This document shows positions 9,074 to 18,101 of a DNA stretch of 64,000 nt, in pieces. Each line of letters starts with the position of its first letter. Positions within the stretch are counted from its first letter, which is position 1. Both the position numbers and the translations under genes were made by a program. Origin of the DNA: Halococcoides cellulosivorans (GTDB taxonomy: Archaea; Halobacteriota; Halobacteria; Halobacteriales; Haloarculaceae); the NCBI RefSeq assembly GCF_003058365.1, contig NZ_CP028858.1, positions 744,001 to 808,000 of the forward strand, in the 5' to 3' direction. A model generated the notes under the pieces. That model was not told the DNA's origin and did no database searches. It saw nothing but the letters and a program-made list of their open reading frames with translations.

Positions 9074-10633
9074 ATGAAGGTACTGGTCACGGATCCGATC
9101 GACGAGGCCGGCCTCGCCCGACTGCGTTCGGCGGGCCACGAGGTCGTGACCGACGTCGATATCGACACCGAGGGCGTGATCGAGATCGTCGAGGACGTCG
9201 ACGCACTGCTCATCCGCGGGACCGAAATCACCCGCGCGGTCTTCGAGGCCGCACCCAACCTCCAGATCGTCTCGCGGGCGGGCATCGGCGTCGACAACAT
9301 CGACATCCCCGCGGCGACCGATCACGGCGTCATCGTCGCGAACGCGCCCCGGGGGAACGTCCGGGCCGCCGCCGAGCAGACCATCGGCCTGGCGTATACC
9401 GCCGCACGGCAGATCCCCCAGGCCCACCTCGCGGTCGGCGCGGGCGAGTGGGCGGGCACCGAGGGCGTCGAACTCGGCGGGCGCACCGCCGGCATCGTCG
9501 GTCTCGGTCGGCTGGGCCAGGAGGTCGCCCGGCGGTACGACAACCTCGGGATGGACGTCGTCGCGTACGACCCCTACCTGGGGGCCGCGCGCGCCGAGCA
9601 GATGGGCATCGAGTTGCTCGATCTGGACGAACTGCTCGCCGAGGCCGATCTCCTCAGCGTCCAGGCGCGCAAGACCGACGAGACGATCGGCATGATCGGG
9701 GCCGAGGAACTCGACGCGTTCCAGGGCGACATCGTCGTGCTCACCTCGCGTGGGGGCCTCATCGACGAGCAGGCGCTCGCCGACGCCGTCGAGTCGGGGT
9801 CGATCGCCGCCGCGGGCGTCGACGTGTTCAGCGTCGAACCGCCCGCCGACGACAACCCGCTGTTCGGGGTCGACGAAATCGTCGTCACCCCCCACCTGGG
9901 CGCGAAGACCCACAACGCCCAGGTGAACGTCGCGGTCACCGCCGCCGACCAGATCATCACCGCGCTGGAGGGTGGCGAGGTCACGAACGCGCTCAACCTG
10001 CCCTCCGCGGGCGAGGCGACCGACCGCCAGCGCGCGTACGCCGAGCTGAGCGAGACCGCCAGCGAGGTCGCGCTGCGCCTGTTCGACGGGCGCGTCGAGT
10101 CGATCGAGGTCGAGTACGCGGGCGATCTCGCCGACAGCGACGTCGATCTCATCACCGCGGCGGTGTTCGATCCGTTCGGGTGGCAGGACCTCGTCGTCGA
10201 CGCGCCCTCTCGAATTGCGGACCAGCGCGGCATCGAGGTGACCGAGTCCAAGCGCCGCGAGACCAGCGATTACCAGAACCTCGTCTCGGTGACCGTCGCC
10301 GACGACGAGTCGGAACTCACCGTCGCGGGCACGCTGTACGCGGGCGAGGAGCCCCGTCTCGTCGAGATCGACGGGTTCCGCGTCGAGGCCGAACCCACCG
10401 GGACGCTGTTGATCTCGCGCAACCCGGACGTCCCGGGCGTGATCGGCTACGTCGGGTCGGTGTTCGGCGAGCACGGCGTCAACATCGCGAACATGGCGAA
10501 CGCGCGGGAAGCGATCGAGGGCGAGGCGATGAGCGTCTACAACGTGGACGAGCCAGCGCCCGACGCGGTGATCGAGGAGCTTCTGGGTGACGAGCGGATC
10601 ACGTCGGTGACGCAGATCGAACTGGACGGGTAG
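9074..10633 (+). CDS. serA: D-3-phosphoglycerate dehydrogenase (divergent paralogue)
   Basis: A 519-aa protein with SerA architecture: a substrate/NAD-binding domain (GLGRLGQEVARRY as the Rossmann loop, near residue 145), an intervening ASB-like domain, and a C-terminal ACT domain (NPDVPGVIGYVGSVFGEHGV). The catalytic Arg (SRGG), Glu and His (TPHLGAKTHNAQ) are present. Several normally conserved positions differ, notably QARKTDET where most enzymes have a VHVPLTPET-like segment, and LTSRGG in place of CARGG. It catalyses the first step of phosphorylated serine synthesis if it keeps the usual specificity. A sharp drop in GC begins just after its stop. Confidence 0.85.
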   Translation: MKVLVTDPIDEAGLARLRSAGHEVVTDVDIDTEGVIEIVEDVDALLIRGTEITRAVFEAAPNLQIVSRAGIGVDNIDIPAATDHGVIVANAPRGNVRAAAEQTIGLAYTAARQIPQAHLAVGAGEWAGTEGVELGGRTAGIVGLGRLGQEVARRYDNLGMDVVAYDPYLGAARAEQMGIELLDLDELLAEADLLSVQARKTDETIGMIGAEELDAFQGDIVVLTSRGGLIDEQALADAVESGSIAAAGVDVFSVEPPADDNPLFGVDEIVVTPHLGAKTHNAQVNVAVTAADQIITALEGGEVTNALNLPSAGEATDRQRAYAELSETASEVALRLFDGRVESIEVEYAGDLADSDVDLITAAVFDPFGWQDLVVDAPSRIADQRGIEVTESKRRETSDYQNLVSVTVADDESELTVAGTLYAGEEPRLVEIDGFRVEAEPTGTLLISRNPDVPGVIGYVGSVFGEHGVNIANMANAREAIEGEAMSVYNVDEPAPDAVIEELLGDERITSVTQIELDG

Positions 10634-10686
10634 GGGCGCAATAGTCGGAAAACCACATCATATGTTTTAACTTGTATAATATTTTC

Positions 10687-11718
10687 CTATAAATATGGAA
10701 TGAGGGAAAATAATATTGACATTGATATAATAATTGGAATGGCTTTCCCATATATGTTGGAATATACCAATCTACCAGTTGACAATAGCCAAACTATGGT
10801 AGATGTGGATATAGCCACGAAACCAACGTGAAGGATCAGAATTTGTTCAAATCTAAGGTTTTGAAATACTAAATTGTATGATGGGATGTTATTTATGTTG
10901 TTCGTCCTCACATGAATAATGTAGATAAATATGATCAGTCCATAGCTTATTGCCACAGATGTATCCATTCCCCAGGGTTTTATCACATGTCTATACAATG
11001 ACGTGGTCAATTCTCGTGGACTTCGGCCAAAAACATTTGAATTAATTACATGTAATATATCTATATCTTTTGAGTCCAATTTATAACCGAGCATTGTAAT
11101 TTCGCAGAATGAAAGATGGATTGAACAATATATGGTCATAGTTATCAAATCCAGTAAGAAACTCGACTCAATATACAACTGAAAAGTGTCGTAAATCCCT
11201 CCTAGTAAAAACGGTATTGTTGCCAACGTTATATACAGAGATACAAATCTCACACTTTTCGCATTGGAGTAATTGCTATTGTATCGCTGTGATGGGAATA
11301 CTTTGTTCAAATATATGATCGAAATAACTAGTGCCGTCCCTATTGGTCTAGCGATGTTTATTATTTCATCGTATGTCGTAATGGCATAGACCATTGATCC
11401 AAATAACGTCAGAGTACATAGAAACAGTACTCCGAACCCGATCTCAGTGATCAATCGGCTCGATGATCCCGATTCACCTTCTGGATACTCCTGAGCTATT
11501 CGCCACGTTAACCAAAATGATGTTAATGAAAATATTGTTAGGCTAGCAAAAATACCTAACTTACCAACAATTTCTGGAACCTCCTTTGGATAATATGTTG
11601 ATATTACTAGTGTTACTGTTCCAAATATTCCCATAATGGCAAATTGGGGATAAAATTCGTCGAGAAAACTCCCAATCGATATGTCCTCTTGAGCTTTTTC
11701 ACCGTTATTTCTGGACAT
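10687..11718 (-). CDS. AT-rich polytopic membrane protein, unknown function
   Basis: A 343-aa protein with about nine hydrophobic segments and short loops; the N-terminus (MSRNNGEKAQEDISIG) is cytosolic-looking. There is no recognised transporter or enzyme motif. Unlike the neighbours it is AT-rich, uses Ile/Asn/Tyr/Ser freely and many A/T-ending codons, so it is probably a recent acquisition. It stands alone between serA and a decayed channel array. Confidence 0.75.
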   Translation of the reverse strand: MSRNNGEKAQEDISIGSFLDEFYPQFAIMGIFGTVTLVISTYYPKEVPEIVGKLGIFASLTIFSLTSFWLTWRIAQEYPEGESGSSSRLITEIGFGVLFLCTLTLFGSMVYAITTYDEIINIARPIGTALVISIIYLNKVFPSQRYNSNYSNAKSVRFVSLYITLATIPFLLGGIYDTFQLYIESSFLLDLITMTIYCSIHLSFCEITMLGYKLDSKDIDILHVINSNVFGRSPRELTTSLYRHVIKPWGMDTSVAISYGLIIFIYIIHVRTNNINNIPSYNLVFQNLRFEQILILHVGFVAISTSTIVWLLSTGRLVYSNIYGKAIPIIISMSILFSLIPYL

Positions 11719-11844
11719 TCTCGTCAGTTCAATAATTATCTGGGGTTTGTATTAAATATGTTGGCCTAATATAAAATAAATGTCCTACATACATATATTG
11801 GTTGGATGTATATATGTTTTGTAGGTATTGTTTCGTCATCGATT

Positions 11845-12093
11845 ATTTTGCGCATCTGGTTTACCATGAACTAATAGTACGATTACGACCACGCCCGCGA
11901 ACGATTCAATCCTCGCGCGTTCCCCGCCGCGCCGTGGGGTTGGATGTCCCCCGAGCGTCGTGAACGTCACCGTCGGGAAGTAGAGACTCGCTAGCACCGC
12001 TCTTCAGTGTACCACCGGCTCGACAAGCGCCCCGACTGCGTTGAGGCCGACTTTGACGATCACCGCGACGTTCCTGCGACTTCGCCCGAATCC
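11845..12093 (-). pseudogene. decayed C-terminal fragment of a potassium channel gene plus its 3' flank
   Basis: Positions 11845-12000 resemble the segment 14000-14160, and 12010-12093 resembles 13915-13999 (shared words gttgaggccg, gatcac and a final taccgcatc). Read on the minus strand, the fragment contains the pore sequence VTFTTLG and then the same short deletion that destroys the filter of the pseudogene at 14000-14489. No open frame covers it. It is the outermost remnant of a tandem array of channel copies. Confidence 0.7.
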
Positions 12094-13719
12094 TTACCGC
12101 ATCTTGTTCCGGGCGACCACGGCGACGAACATCGCGAGGATCACCACGCCAGCGAACGACTCGGCAGCCGCGAGTGTTTTCACGAGCCTCCCATGCGGCT
12201 GGATATCGCCGTAGCCCAGCGTTGTGAACGTCACGACGCTAAAGTAGACCGTGGTGAATGCCATCGAAAGGACCTGACCTATGGCACTGATCGGATCGAC
12301 GCTCGTGATGGCCCCGACATTGAACTGTAGTATGGACGTAACCAGATCAGACAGCAGCGCCCTGACCGAGACAGCGACGGTTTGGTTCAGATCGTCGCCA
12401 ACCCGGAAGCCACCGATAAATGGGTAGAACAGCGCACAAACTGTGATCACAAACCCGGAGACCCACATCAACTGCCATGGGTTTTCACCGTACCCCATGA
12501 GCCACTTCCTAGCAGACAGGTCGAGATACGAGAGCCACTCGTTCTTTGCTAAGGCATCCCGTTGTTCCGCGCGTTTCGCACCGACGTAGGCCTCGCTGAT
12601 TCGGTCCGTGAGAGAGTTCTCGCGATAGAGGCGTTCACGTTCGCGGTAGGCGTTCCTGGCCTTCTCGAAGGATGAGACGCCGTCCTCGTCTGTGTCGGGC
12701 CCGTCCATTTGGTAAAAGGCAGTAGCTTGTTTGAATCCCTGACAGATGCGTTCGAAGATCGAGAGGTCAGGATCACTGAGGCGCTCTTCAGGGCATCTCT
12801 CGCCCATATTGACAGGGTCCCCATCAATCCAATCCCCCGGTGGGCCCTCGAAAATGGTTCGATCCGAAATGTGTACATCTTGCAATCGGGCACTATAGAG
12901 GTAATTACCGGCTAAGTTGGTTCCGTCAAACTCCACCGATTTCAGGTTCGCACCAGTGAAATTGCAGTCCAGAATAGTTGCTTCTGAAACATTTCCAGAC
13001 ACAAGGCTTGACCCTTTGAGATTAACTTCACACATATTTACTCCTTCCAAGTTTGCCCCCTCTAAGTTTGAAAATTTCATATCAGACTTTTCAAAACGTG
13101 ATTGTAGCAAGTTAGAGTTGGATAAATTTGTATTGGTCAAACGCGTTTTCGAAAACAACGAGCCATAACATTGGCAATTGTTTAAATTTGTAGAGGACAT
13201 ATCTATATCTATGAAACTTAAATTCGATAAATATGCCCCAGATAAATTAGCGTTATGAAAGTACACTTCAGTAATATTTGCGTTCGTCAAATCTGCACCA
13301 GATAAATTTGCTGATGTTAAGCAAGCATCCGATAGATTTGCACCAGTCAAAATAGCTCCGGAAAGGTCACATTCACTCAAATCAGCACCTGAGAGGTCGG
13401 CATCATTTAATTTTGCATTCTTGAAGGAAATATACGATAAGTCAATATCGGATAACTTCGCGCCATGCAGTGATCCCCATGATTCCACGTAAAGATCGGA
13501 TCCTTTTTCATTCCCATCTGATTCAGCTTTCAATCCCGCAATTATATTACCCCGACTCTTTTCTTCGGCGTCTGCGTGCCAAATACACCGCCCATCTCGC
13601 CAAGGGTCACGGGGACAAGCTTTGTTATCGAATACACTTTCAATATTTTTTATATTATTGGGTAATGTCATCTCATCTGCGGGTATCTTAAATCCGCATA
13701 TGTCGTCAAATGATTTCAT
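12094..13719 (-). CDS. pentapeptide-repeat protein fused to a two-TM potassium channel pore
   Basis: A 541-aa membrane protein. Residues about 1-50 hold a Cys/His-containing module (CPRDPWRDGRCIWHAD). About 80-270 is a run of A(D/N)LXX pentapeptide repeats expected to form a beta-helix. A helical linker follows (DRISEAYVGAKRAEQRDAL). The C-terminal pore module has a TM helix (VSGFVITVCALFYPFIGG), the filter TTLGYGD at about 500-505, and a final TM helix. It probably conducts K+ under control of the repeat domain (inference). A GTG at 13743 would add eight residues; I prefer the ATG. The repeat half is AT-rich, the pore half GC-rich. Confidence 0.87.
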   Translation of the reverse strand: MKSFDDICGFKIPADEMTLPNNIKNIESVFDNKACPRDPWRDGRCIWHADAEEKSRGNIIAGLKAESDGNEKGSDLYVESWGSLHGAKLSDIDLSYISFKNAKLNDADLSGADLSECDLSGAILTGANLSDACLTSANLSGADLTNANITEVYFHNANLSGAYLSNLSFIDIDMSSTNLNNCQCYGSLFSKTRLTNTNLSNSNLLQSRFEKSDMKFSNLEGANLEGVNMCEVNLKGSSLVSGNVSEATILDCNFTGANLKSVEFDGTNLAGNYLYSARLQDVHISDRTIFEGPPGDWIDGDPVNMGERCPEERLSDPDLSIFERICQGFKQATAFYQMDGPDTDEDGVSSFEKARNAYRERERLYRENSLTDRISEAYVGAKRAEQRDALAKNEWLSYLDLSARKWLMGYGENPWQLMWVSGFVITVCALFYPFIGGFRVGDDLNQTVAVSVRALLSDLVTSILQFNVGAITSVDPISAIGQVLSMAFTTVYFSVVTFTTLGYGDIQPHGRLVKTLAAAESFAGVVILAMFVAVVARNKMR

Positions 13720-13805
13720 ATCGACCGCCTCGCAACCCTCCACCTTCGGCCTACCGATCCGCCGCCAGCCGAACCTTCACCTCACCACCGCCCGACACCT
13801 CCACC

Positions 13806-13931
13806 GTGAAACGCGCCCTCGCGCTCCTCGCGATCGTCCTCCTGGCGGGCTGCACCGCCCCGATCCAGCCCGCCCCGGACACCGCGACACCAACAGCCAC
13901 ACCTATCGCTGGTGCGCCAGCGTCTCGATGA
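13806..13931 (+). pseudogene. 5' stub of a lipoprotein gene (copy of the nuclease gene start at 26714)
   Basis: A GTG-initiated 41-codon frame encodes MKRALALLAIVLLAGCTAP, a lipoprotein signal peptide with lipobox LAGC (Cys16), then a Pro/Thr-rich linker, and ends abruptly. The first codons and the GTG start match the nuclease lipoprotein at 26714 almost word for word. The downstream sequence is the 3' flank of the broken channel gene, so a deletion joined the two. It could encode a tiny lipopeptide, but a truncated gene is simpler. Confidence 0.65.
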
Positions 13932-13999
13932 GCGCCCGCTCGCGTTGAGGCCGCCTGAACGATCACTGCGAGGCCCCCCAAACGACTTTGCTCGGAGCC

Positions 14000-14489
14000 C
14001 TACCGCATCATCGTCCGCGCCAGCACGGAGACGAACAGCGCGAGCACGACCGCCCCGGCGAACGACTCGATCCCTGCGAGCGCCTTCGCCGCCGCGCCGT
14101 GGGGCTGGATGTCCCCCGAGCCTCGTGAACGTCACCGTCGAAAAGTAGAGACTCGTCAGCAGCACCGATCCCCAGTGGGCCAGCGTCTCGGCGAGTGGCG
14201 CGGACGCGACGGTGTCAGGGACCAGTCCGGCGGCCGCGGAGAGATAGCCCGCGCCGATCAGGTTCTCCGGGCCGTCGGTGAGGTCGATCTGTCCGACGAT
14301 CGGGTACAGGACTCCGAAGAAAGCGATGCCGAGGATCGACGCGGCGACGAGTCGCCACGGGCGCTCGCCGTAGCCGATGGTCCACTTCTGAAGCCAGAGC
14401 CAGGCGTATCGGAGCCAGTCGCCCGCCGCCAGCGCCTCGCGGTGCTGGGCGCGCTTCGCGCCCATGTAGGCGTCACCGACGCGATCCAC
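14000..14489 (-). pseudogene. broken potassium channel gene, filter lost by a small deletion
   Basis: The minus strand encodes DRVGDAYMGAKRAQHREAL..., a TM helix, and a pore start SLYFSTVTFT homologous to the intact gene at 12094-13719. At the selectivity filter the frame breaks: where the intact gene reads LGYGDIQP, this copy lacks about 4 bases, and the remaining DIQPHGAAAKALAGIESF ... LARTMMR continues in another frame to a stop at 14000-14002. The pentapeptide half is missing. The same lesion occurs in the remnant at 11845. Confidence 0.85.
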
Positions 14490-14684
14490 GTGGACTCAGA
14501 GGTGAGCGAGCGACACCTCACAATCGCTCGCGATCGAACAGGATGGCACGGAGGAGACGACGAAAAGTGCAATCAGCAGGCCCCGACGCAGTTCTACGAC
14601 GAGTCTGGACACGGGATCCACGATGAGTCTCGCCTCAGTGAGGTCCTCGACGATGCCGACAACGCGGTGTGGCTGGTCCCAGCG

Positions 14685-14897
14685 ATGGCGCTGAGCGAGA
14701 CAGCTCCCGAAGATGAATCGGGCAGCCAGCGTTCGTCCCGACCGAGGGGAAAGCGCCTCGACTGTCAGCACTGCGGCCAGGCGACCGAGCATCGGTTCAA
14801 GACCCACGAATCGGTCCCAGACGAGACGTGGTCAGGACAACCGATCTGGGAGTGCCAAAAATGTGGCACAGCTCGCTACGGCCCCGTCCTCGGGTAG
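14685..14897 (+). CDS. small zinc-ribbon protein, unknown function
   Basis: A 70-aa protein with a polar N-terminus and two CxxC pairs, CQHCGQATEHRF and WECQKCGTARYG, separated by about 25 residues. This is the spacing of a treble-clef or zinc-ribbon fold. The ATG at 14685 is the shortest start that keeps the whole module; the longer upstream frame overlaps the channel pseudogene and is unlikely to be coding. It is isolated in a decayed region and may be functional. Confidence 0.6.
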   Translation: MALSETAPEDESGSQRSSRPRGKRLDCQHCGQATEHRFKTHESVPDETWSGQPIWECQKCGTARYGPVLG

Positions 14898-14914
14898 TGG
14901 GGGCTCAACGATAT

Positions 14915-14956
14915 TTAACCAACAAACTGTGTAGAGTTTTGAGATTCGTTGGTTAA
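14915..14956. repeat. perfect 9-bp inverted repeat after the zinc-ribbon gene
   Basis: TTAACCAAC at 14915-14923 and GTTGGTTAA at 14948-14956 are exact inverted copies with 24 nt between. It lies 18 bases after the stop of the zinc-ribbon gene. It could be a terminator-like structure or a scar of a lost element; there is no T-run. The rest of the 390-base gap up to 15287 shows nothing else I can support. Confidence 0.5.
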
Positions 14957-15287
14957 CAACGTGGCCGTCATTGAGCCAGACAGCAACCATGCCGGGGGAA
15001 ATTGGTCCGAGACCTCTGTCGAATTGCAGCGATCATTGATCGTATCCAGTCTGTCACTGTCACCCGACAGCTCAGCCCGAAACGCCAGCCAAGCGGCCAG
15101 CAGATAAGGCCAAAGGGAACTCACCAAGTGAGATCGACCGTCAACAGTGCAACGAGGGCGCCGAGTGGCCACTCACCAGTCCCAACGAAACACCAATACG
15201 AACTGGACCGATGATTTTCCCGGCCCAAAGGAGAGAGCCCGTCCTGACGATTCGATGGGGACGGTCGTATTCTGATCGCAAACCAAG

Positions 15288-16628
15288 TTAGTTGAACGCG
15301 TACAGGGAGTTTCCGCTGGCGATGACGACCGAATCGTCGGTCACGACCGGGTGTCGGAGGTGGCCCGGCAACGACCACGGTCCGTACTGCTCGCCAGTCT
15401 CCCGGTCGAAGGCGTACAGACGGGCGTCATCCGGGTCGCGATCGCCGGGGTTGTACGGCACATTCTCCGGACCCTGAGCGCCGACGAAGACACATCCGTT
15501 GCCGATGGCCGGTGCCGTCCAGTAGATGACGGGCGGATCTGGCGTGGCGGTCCACTGCTCCTCGCCACTCGCGAGGTCGTAAGCGCCGAAACCCCCGTCG
15601 CAGAGCCCGGCGTAGACGGTTCCGTCGTGGATCGCTGGCGTGTACGTATTCGCGAGGTATGTTGAATCCGGCGCGTAGCTCCGCGTCTCGATCGTCCACT
15701 GGCGCTCTCCCGCGCCGATATCGACACCGACGAGTCCACCGTTTGTCGCGACTGCCGCGACACCCTCGGCGACGGCGGGTGCCAGCGGTCGATAGTTGGC
15801 ATTCGATCTGTCCGTCTCCGGAAACGGGACCCGCCACTCAACGCTTTGGTCCTCGAGCGACAGCGCGACCAGTTCGGTACCCTCGTCAAGCAGCACCCGG
15901 TCGCCCACGACCCGGGGCGGCTCTACCCCGAGGGAGCCGACATTTGGCCACTCTCGCCAGCACGTCTCCCCTCCCTCGATCGAGTAACAACGAAGGAATG
16001 CGCCACCTCCCTCCGGGCCACTATTCCCAAAGTAGACCTGGTTTTCCGCGATCGCAGGGGTCGACGTGACTGGGATCAGTCTCTCCCGGTTATGATGGGT
16101 GAGTGTACTCGTGCTGGCCTGCCATACCGTCTGACCAGTCGTCGGGTCGATGCAGACGAACCCTGACTCCCACGTCCCCGCGAACAGATGCCCGTCGACC
16201 ATCACGGGCTCGGTCGTGATCTCGTGGCCCGGCGTGACCTGCGCAGCGAGCTGTGTCCCATCCGCCGCGTCGATGGCTTCGACGCCCCATTTCCCAGCCG
16301 AGAAGACGACCCCACCCGCAGCCGAGAGAAGCCGATCGTCGCCGCCCGAGCGCACTGCCGTGTCCCACGCTGGCTCCACGGCGGGCCCTGGTCCCGTGAC
16401 GCCGGCCGCGCGCCCCTGATTGGTGACCGATCCGCGGAACGTGTGCCACCCGTCGAGAGCGCCGTCTGCCGGCAGGTCGATCGCCACCGTTTCCGTCGGC
16501 TCGTCCTCAGTCGTCGGGGTCGGCGTCGTCTCTTGTTGGATCACCTGGCAGCCGGACAGGCCGGCAGTGATCGCAGCGAGGAGTGTTCGACGGCGCATCG
16601 GCCCAACTGAGGGCCCCCCGCTACTCAT
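15288..16628 (-). CDS. PQQ-like beta-propeller Tat lipoprotein (copy 1)
   Basis: A 446-aa secreted protein. The signal is twin-arginine type (MRRRTLLAAITAGLSGC), with the lipobox Cys at residue 27 counted from the first Met or 17 from the internal Met at 16598. The mature part is a beta-propeller of PQQ/BamB-like blades with repeated motifs such as AIDAADGTQL, CIDPTTGQTVW, AYDLASGEEQW and YAFDRETGEQYG. No catalytic residues are evident; a surface scaffold or binding role is likely. It is a tandem duplicate of the gene at 16761-18101, with the same length and near-identical ends. The first 30 codons are duplicated exactly. Confidence 0.85.
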   Translation of the reverse strand: MSSGGPSVGPMRRRTLLAAITAGLSGCQVIQQETTPTPTTEDEPTETVAIDLPADGALDGWHTFRGSVTNQGRAAGVTGPGPAVEPAWDTAVRSGGDDRLLSAAGGVVFSAGKWGVEAIDAADGTQLAAQVTPGHEITTEPVMVDGHLFAGTWESGFVCIDPTTGQTVWQASTSTLTHHNRERLIPVTSTPAIAENQVYFGNSGPEGGGAFLRCYSIEGGETCWREWPNVGSLGVEPPRVVGDRVLLDEGTELVALSLEDQSVEWRVPFPETDRSNANYRPLAPAVAEGVAAVATNGGLVGVDIGAGERQWTIETRSYAPDSTYLANTYTPAIHDGTVYAGLCDGGFGAYDLASGEEQWTATPDPPVIYWTAPAIGNGCVFVGAQGPENVPYNPGDRDPDDARLYAFDRETGEQYGPWSLPGHLRHPVVTDDSVVIASGNSLYAFN

Positions 16629-16760
16629 GGGTTGGTAAATCACATTGGGTGTCTGTGCCGTGCTATTCGTTGTGGCCCCAACTATTCTCTTCATCGCAGA
16701 CAATGGCCTGCTTCGTCCTTCCGTTCGGAAGGAGTGGCCGAACTGTGGTCGCTCGCCCAG

Positions 16761-18101
16761 TCACTCGAAGGCGTACAGGGAGCCCCCACTCGCAATGACG
16801 ACCGAATCGTCGGTCACGACCGGGTGTCGGAGGTGGCCCGGTAGTGTCCACGGTCCGTACTGCTCGCCAGTCTCCCGGTCGAAGGCGTACAGACGGGCAT
16901 CCTCGGGATCGCGGTCTTTGGGAGTGGGCAGCGGACTCAGTGGGCCTTGAGCACCGACGAAGACACATTTGTCGCCGATGGCCGGTGCCGTCCAGTAGAC
17001 GGCGAACTGATCCGGCGTGGCGCTCCACAGTTCCTCGCCACTCGCGAGGTCGTACGCCCCGAACTGACCCTCGCTGAACCCCGCGAAGACGGTCCCGTCG
17101 TGGATCGCTGGCGTGTAGGTGGCTACGAGGTATGTCGAATCCACTCCGTAATTGCGTGTCTCGATCGTCCACTGGCGCTCTCCCGCGTCGATATCGACAC
17201 CAACGAGTCCACTGTTTGTCGCGACTGCCGCGACGCCCTCGGCGACGGCAGGTGCCAACGACCGGCGATGTCCGTTCACACGGTCTGTCTCCGGGAACGA
17301 GAGTCGCCACTCGACAGTTTGGTCTTCGAGTGACAGCGCGACCAGTTCGGTACCCTCATCGAATAACACCCGGTCGCCCACAACGCGTGGCGGTCCCATC
17401 CCCAGGGACCCGATATTCGGCCATTCCCGCCAACACGCATCCCCACTATCAGGCGCGTAACAGCGAATGAATGCGACACCCCCATTCATACCTCTATCCG
17501 CAAAGTAGACCTGGGCTCCCACGACTGCAGGTGTCGAAGTGACTGGGATCGGAATCTCTTCGTCGTCGTGATGGATTATTTTGCTCGTGCGGGCCTTCCA
17601 GAGCGTCTCACCAGTCGTCGGGTCGAAACAGACGAACCCGGAGTTACTCGTCCCTCCATACAGTCGCCCGTCGACGAGCACGGCCTCGGTCGTGATCTCG
17701 TGGCCCGGCGTGACTTGCGCGGCAAGCTGTGTCCCATCCGCCGCGTCGATGGCCTCGACGCCTCGCTCGCCGGCCACGAAGACGACCCCACCAGCGGCCG
17801 ACAGGTACCGATCGTCGCCGCCCGAGCGCACTGCCGTGTCCCACGCTGGCTCCACGGTGGGTCCTGGTCCCGTGACGCCGGCCGCGCGACCCTGGTTGGT
17901 CACCGACCCGCGGTAGGTGTGCCACCCGTCGAGAGCGCCGTCGGCCGGTAGGTCGATCGCCAGCGTTTCGGTGGGCTCATCGTCGGTCGTCGGGGTCGGC
18001 GTCGTCTCTCGGATCACCTGGCAGCCGGACAGGCCGGCGGTGATCGCAGCGAGCAGCGTTCGACGGCGCATCGGCCCAACTGAGGGCCCCCCGCTACTCA
18101 T
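16761..18101 (-). CDS. PQQ-like beta-propeller Tat lipoprotein (copy 2)
   Basis: A 446-aa twin of the next gene, with the same RRR-type Tat signal, the same lipobox and the same propeller blades. Its ATG overlaps the stop of the giant metalloprotease gene (ATGA at 18098-18101), so the two are translationally coupled, which fixes the MSSGGPSVG start here. The two copies differ most in middle blades and least at the ends, a pattern that suggests gene conversion as well as duplication. It probably acts on the cell surface with the protease (inference from coupling). Confidence 0.86.
   Translation of the reverse strand: MSSGGPSVGPMRRRTLLAAITAGLSGCQVIRETTPTPTTDDEPTETLAIDLPADGALDGWHTYRGSVTNQGRAAGVTGPGPTVEPAWDTAVRSGGDDRYLSAAGGVVFVAGERGVEAIDAADGTQLAAQVTPGHEITTEAVLVDGRLYGGTSNSGFVCFDPTTGETLWKARTSKIIHHDDEEIPIPVTSTPAVVGAQVYFADRGMNGGVAFIRCYAPDSGDACWREWPNIGSLGMGPPRVVGDRVLFDEGTELVALSLEDQTVEWRLSFPETDRVNGHRRSLAPAVAEGVAAVATNSGLVGVDIDAGERQWTIETRNYGVDSTYLVATYTPAIHDGTVFAGFSEGQFGAYDLASGEELWSATPDQFAVYWTAPAIGDKCVFVGAQGPLSPLPTPKDRDPEDARLYAFDRETGEQYGPWTLPGHLRHPVVTDDSVVIASGGSLYAFE

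Noticed and set aside
9068-10474. Reverse-strand frame over serA
   Set aside because: Antisense shadow of a clear dehydrogenase gene with repetitive Asp/Arg/Val composition.
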